A stretch of DNA of 22,689 nt from an uncultured Eubacteriales bacterium (GTDB lineage Bacteria > Bacillota > Clostridia > Oscillospirales > Oscillospiraceae): the NCBI GenBank assembly GCA_900546515.1, contig URDG01000040.1, positions 1 through 22,689 on the forward strand, in the 5' to 3' direction. A model generated the notes under the pieces. It was not told the origin of the DNA. It saw only the letters and a program-made list of their open reading frames with translations, and made no database searches. A program made the translations under genes and the position numbers. Below, piece after piece: positions 20,968 to 22,689 of this stretch. Each line of letters begins with the position of its first letter. Positions within the stretch are counted from its first letter, which is position 1.

Positions 20968-22374
20968 CTATTTTTCCTCGCGCTGCCGCTCGGTGGTCTG
21001 CCGGTTCTGTTCGTCCAGCCCCAGCAGACAGGCCGCGTTCGCCTTGTGGATCAGCAGCTCCCGCATCTGCTCCTGCGCCCGGTGGTACTCGGCGTAGGCC
21101 GCCTTTTTCTCTGCCAGCAGCCTTGCAAATTCTTCGTTCAGGCTCCTGACCGTGGGCAGCTTTTTCAGACCGAACGCATCAAAGGCTTTCTTCGCCGCCT
21201 TGTGGATAAGGATATCCCCCTCATGCTCCGCAAGGTATTTTTTCGAGTACCCCGCCTTGCGGTAGCCGGTGTAAACGCTGCGGGTTCCGGAATAGTTCAT
21301 GATGTGCGTCCGCAGGGTCTGTATCTCGCCCATACGCGCTTCCGCCGTCTTTATGGCCGCCTTCAAATCATAGAACCGCTTCTCCGCATCGGCGGCGGCA
21401 TTGACAAGTGCGTCGAAGTCGGCAAAGCCCTTTTCCTCCAGATATATCAGCGTCTTTGCCATCTGCTTGAGCTTTACCACCTTCATCGCCTGATCGTAGC
21501 GGTAGCCTTTTCCTGTGTTGAGCTTCGCCTCAATGTCGGAAATCAGCATGGCGCGCTCCCTGCGCTTCGGATATTTTTTCCTGACGAAGGGCTTGTGCGT
21601 CCCGCTTCCGGCGAGAACCGCGCGCAGCTCCTGCTCGGAATATCCCTCGCCCAGGGAATCCAGACGGATGCTCTGTTTCCGGTTTTCGTGCCGCAGCGAC
21701 AGCCTGCTCTTTCGGGCGACGGAATAGCCGCACTCTTTCAAAAGCGCCAGCAGCGCGTCGAAGTCCTGTGGCTGCTTTTCAAGCGCTGCGTCTATCGCCA
21801 TGCGCAGAAGATCGCGGTTGGAGAGCTTGTCGTGACCGCCGCGCCATTTGTTGTAGCTCAGCCCGTGTTTCTGCGGATTCTCCACCACGGACAGCCGGTG
21901 CTCGGTGCAGATCAGGTCAGACAGCCTGCGGACAGCGCGGTAGCTGCCGATGAAGTTCTTGAACTTTTTCGTACAGTCCAACGCCGTGGAGTTCCAGTAG
22001 ATGTGGTTGTGAATGTGCTTTTTGTCGGTGTGGGTGCAGACGAGAAAAGCGTGCCTGCCCTTCAGGAAGCGCTTGGCAAATTCGTAGCCGATGCGGTTGG
22101 CCTCCTCCGGCGTAACCTCTCCCGGCTTGAAGGACTGCCGTACCTGATAGGCAATCACATCCCGCTTTTGGACGCGGCCTGTACGGGCCTGATATTCTTT
22201 TTTGGACAGCAAAAATTCAGCATCCACCGTTCTTGGGTCGCAGGCAAATGCGGAAATCAGCTCGCCGCCGTTGGTTTTTTCTGGATTTTTCACATAATCC
22301 GTGCGGGCGCGCAGACACTGCGCAATGGATTTCCCCTTGTTGCGATGCATGGGGATAATGCGCGTGGTTGCCAT
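20968..22374 (-). CDS. Relaxase/mobilisation nuclease, MOBP (MobA/VirD2) type
   Basis: The start is the ATG at 22374, preceded at normal distance by AAGGGAG; a longer in-frame extension to 22590 has no relaxase character. The 468-residue product begins MATTRIIPMHRNKGKSIAQC, common in Firmicutes element relaxases. Tyr27 (TDYVKNPEKTNGG) is the likely nicking tyrosine. The metal-binding motif HTDKKHIHNH at 115-124 is complete. Residues beyond about 290 are charged and helical, with long coiled-coil-like stretches. The enzyme nicks at oriT and leads the strand into a recipient cell. No MobC or other transfer gene is in the window, but a neighbour could lie beyond the right edge. The coding frame is intact. 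Confidence 0.88.
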   Translation of the reverse strand: MATTRIIPMHRNKGKSIAQCLRARTDYVKNPEKTNGGELISAFACDPRTVDAEFLLSKKEYQARTGRVQKRDVIAYQVRQSFKPGEVTPEEANRIGYEFAKRFLKGRHAFLVCTHTDKKHIHNHIYWNSTALDCTKKFKNFIGSYRAVRRLSDLICTEHRLSVVENPQKHGLSYNKWRGGHDKLSNRDLLRMAIDAALEKQPQDFDALLALLKECGYSVARKSRLSLRHENRKQSIRLDSLGEGYSEQELRAVLAGSGTHKPFVRKKYPKRRERAMLISDIEAKLNTGKGYRYDQAMKVVKLKQMAKTLIYLEEKGFADFDALVNAAADAEKRFYDLKAAIKTAEARMGEIQTLRTHIMNYSGTRSVYTGYRKAGYSKKYLAEHEGDILIHKAAKKAFDAFGLKKLPTVRSLNEEFARLLAEKKAAYAEYHRAQEQMRELLIHKANAACLLGLDEQNRQTTERQREEK

Positions 22375-22395
22375 GGGGATCACTCCCTTCTTTAT

Positions 22396-22689
22396 CTGAA
22401 AAGCAAAAAAGGTAAGGCCGTGCGCAAATATGTCAAAGTTTCGTTTGATGTCTTTTGCAAAAATGAAAGCAATGTGATTGCCAGCGAACTTTATTTGACC
22501 TGCACTACCGAGAATTACGGCGGCGTTAATAATAAAGTGCGTTTTTTGGATTATAACCAGATGTATGCCATTCAGGGAATAGCGGGGCATTTGAACTTGA
22601 TAACCAAGCCGGAATTACGTCTGCCGCCGCGCGGAATTTTGAAATTTACAAGGATTGAGATAATTTTGTCACCGCTGGTTGAAGATGAT
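22396..22689 (+). CDS. Incomplete open frame of unknown function at the right edge
   Basis: On the plus strand a frame is open from inside the relaxase start region to the last base of the window. From about 22396 it reads like a real protein: KSKKGKAVRKYVKVSFDVFC, ASELYLTCTTENYGGVNNKV, LDYNQMYAIQGIAGHLNLIT and so on, with alternating hydrophobic residues suggesting beta structure. There is no ribosome site or sensible start codon at its left end; an ATG at 22345 lies within antisense relaxase sequence. It may therefore be a gene whose 5' part was replaced by the mobile element. It is more AT-rich than the neighbouring genes. I do not recognise the family. Confidence 0.4.
   Translation, partial: MKSKKGKAVRKYVKVSFDVFCKNESNVIASELYLTCTTENYGGVNNKVRFLDYNQMYAIQGIAGHLNLITKPELRLPPRGILKFTRIEIILSPLVEDD

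Larger units (their letters stand above)
20498..22395 (-). mobile_element. Segment of a mobilisable or conjugative element
   Basis: From the moaC breakpoint to about 22395 the sequence holds a coding remnant, a repeat-rich noncoding stretch, a terminator and a complete MOBP-type relaxase. No integrase, MobC or attachment site is visible, and neither boundary is proven. The left boundary is the loss of MoaC homology; the right is the start of an unrelated open frame just beyond the relaxase ribosome site. Element genes seen here read leftwards, opposite to the cofactor operon. Confidence 0.5.

Noticed and set aside
22375..22590. N-terminal 72-residue extension of the relaxase
   Set aside because: The family N-terminus MATTRIIPMH starts at 22374 with its own ribosome site. 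The extension has no relaxase character and is antisense to another frame.
1..22689. CRISPR arrays, tRNA or rRNA genes
   Set aside because: No regularly spaced repeats, cloverleaf-like segments or rRNA signature sequences were seen on either strand.

Overview
The window looks like a chromosomal segment of an anaerobic gut-type Firmicute, most likely Clostridia of the Oscillospirales kind. This rests on the GC-rich coding style, tightly packed operons with AGGAGG-type ribosome sites, a degraded IS1182-family transposase, and a MOBP-type relaxase with the N-terminus common in Firmicutes mobile elements. It is an inference from style and families, not from a marker gene.

Layout. (1) Positions 1-1400: the rhodanese-containing 3' end of a CoA-disulfide-reductase-like flavoprotein, a truncated following gene, and an IS1182 remnant with an internal deletion. 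Its palindromic end doubles as a terminator. (2) Positions 1405-10552, minus strand: an eight-gene, mostly overlapping operon. In transcription order it encodes an 80-residue protein of unknown role, a Mop-type molybdenum aldehyde oxidoreductase, a large iron-sulfur protein with HdrB-like CCG domains, a small two-CxxC redox protein, a SAM methyltransferase, a C_GCAxxG_C_C protein, a radical SAM protein (TrsS type) and a phenylacetate-CoA-ligase-like adenylating enzyme. (3) Positions 10553-10864: an AT-rich divergent control region with a good sigma-A-type promoter facing each way. (4) Positions 10865-20518, plus strand: a cofactor and metal-supply operon. It encodes a MobA/MocA-like nucleotidyltransferase fused to a ModE-type DNA-binding domain, a histidine phosphatase-HD fusion, a DUF5714 protein, a MoeA/MogA-like molybdopterin-binding protein, MoaA, a MOSC-MogA fusion, ModA, ModB, ModC, a rearranged XdhC and a moaC cut off after about 50 codons. 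(5) Positions 20519-22689: a mobilisable-element segment with inverted repeats, a terminator and a complete relaxase, then an incomplete open frame running off the window.

Working model. ModABC imports molybdate. MoaA, the MoeA/MogA-like protein and MOSC-MogA make and metallate molybdopterin. The nucleotidyltransferase-ModE fusion probably adds CMP to the cofactor and may also regulate the locus. XdhC probably finishes and inserts the cofactor into Mop. Mop oxidises an unknown aldehyde or related substrate and may pass electrons to the neighbouring HdrB-like iron-sulfur protein. The methyltransferase, radical SAM protein, C_GCAxxG_C_C protein, CxxC protein and CoA ligase have no obvious place in ordinary molybdenum-cofactor synthesis. 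Similar genes accompany a Mop-type enzyme in Desulfovibrio (the DVU_1551-DVU_1559 neighbourhood, from memory), so they look like a conserved but functionally undescribed module. This is the most interesting content of the window. The whole locus sits between an IS remnant and a mobilisable element, which suggests an island, and its moaC has been lost at one edge.
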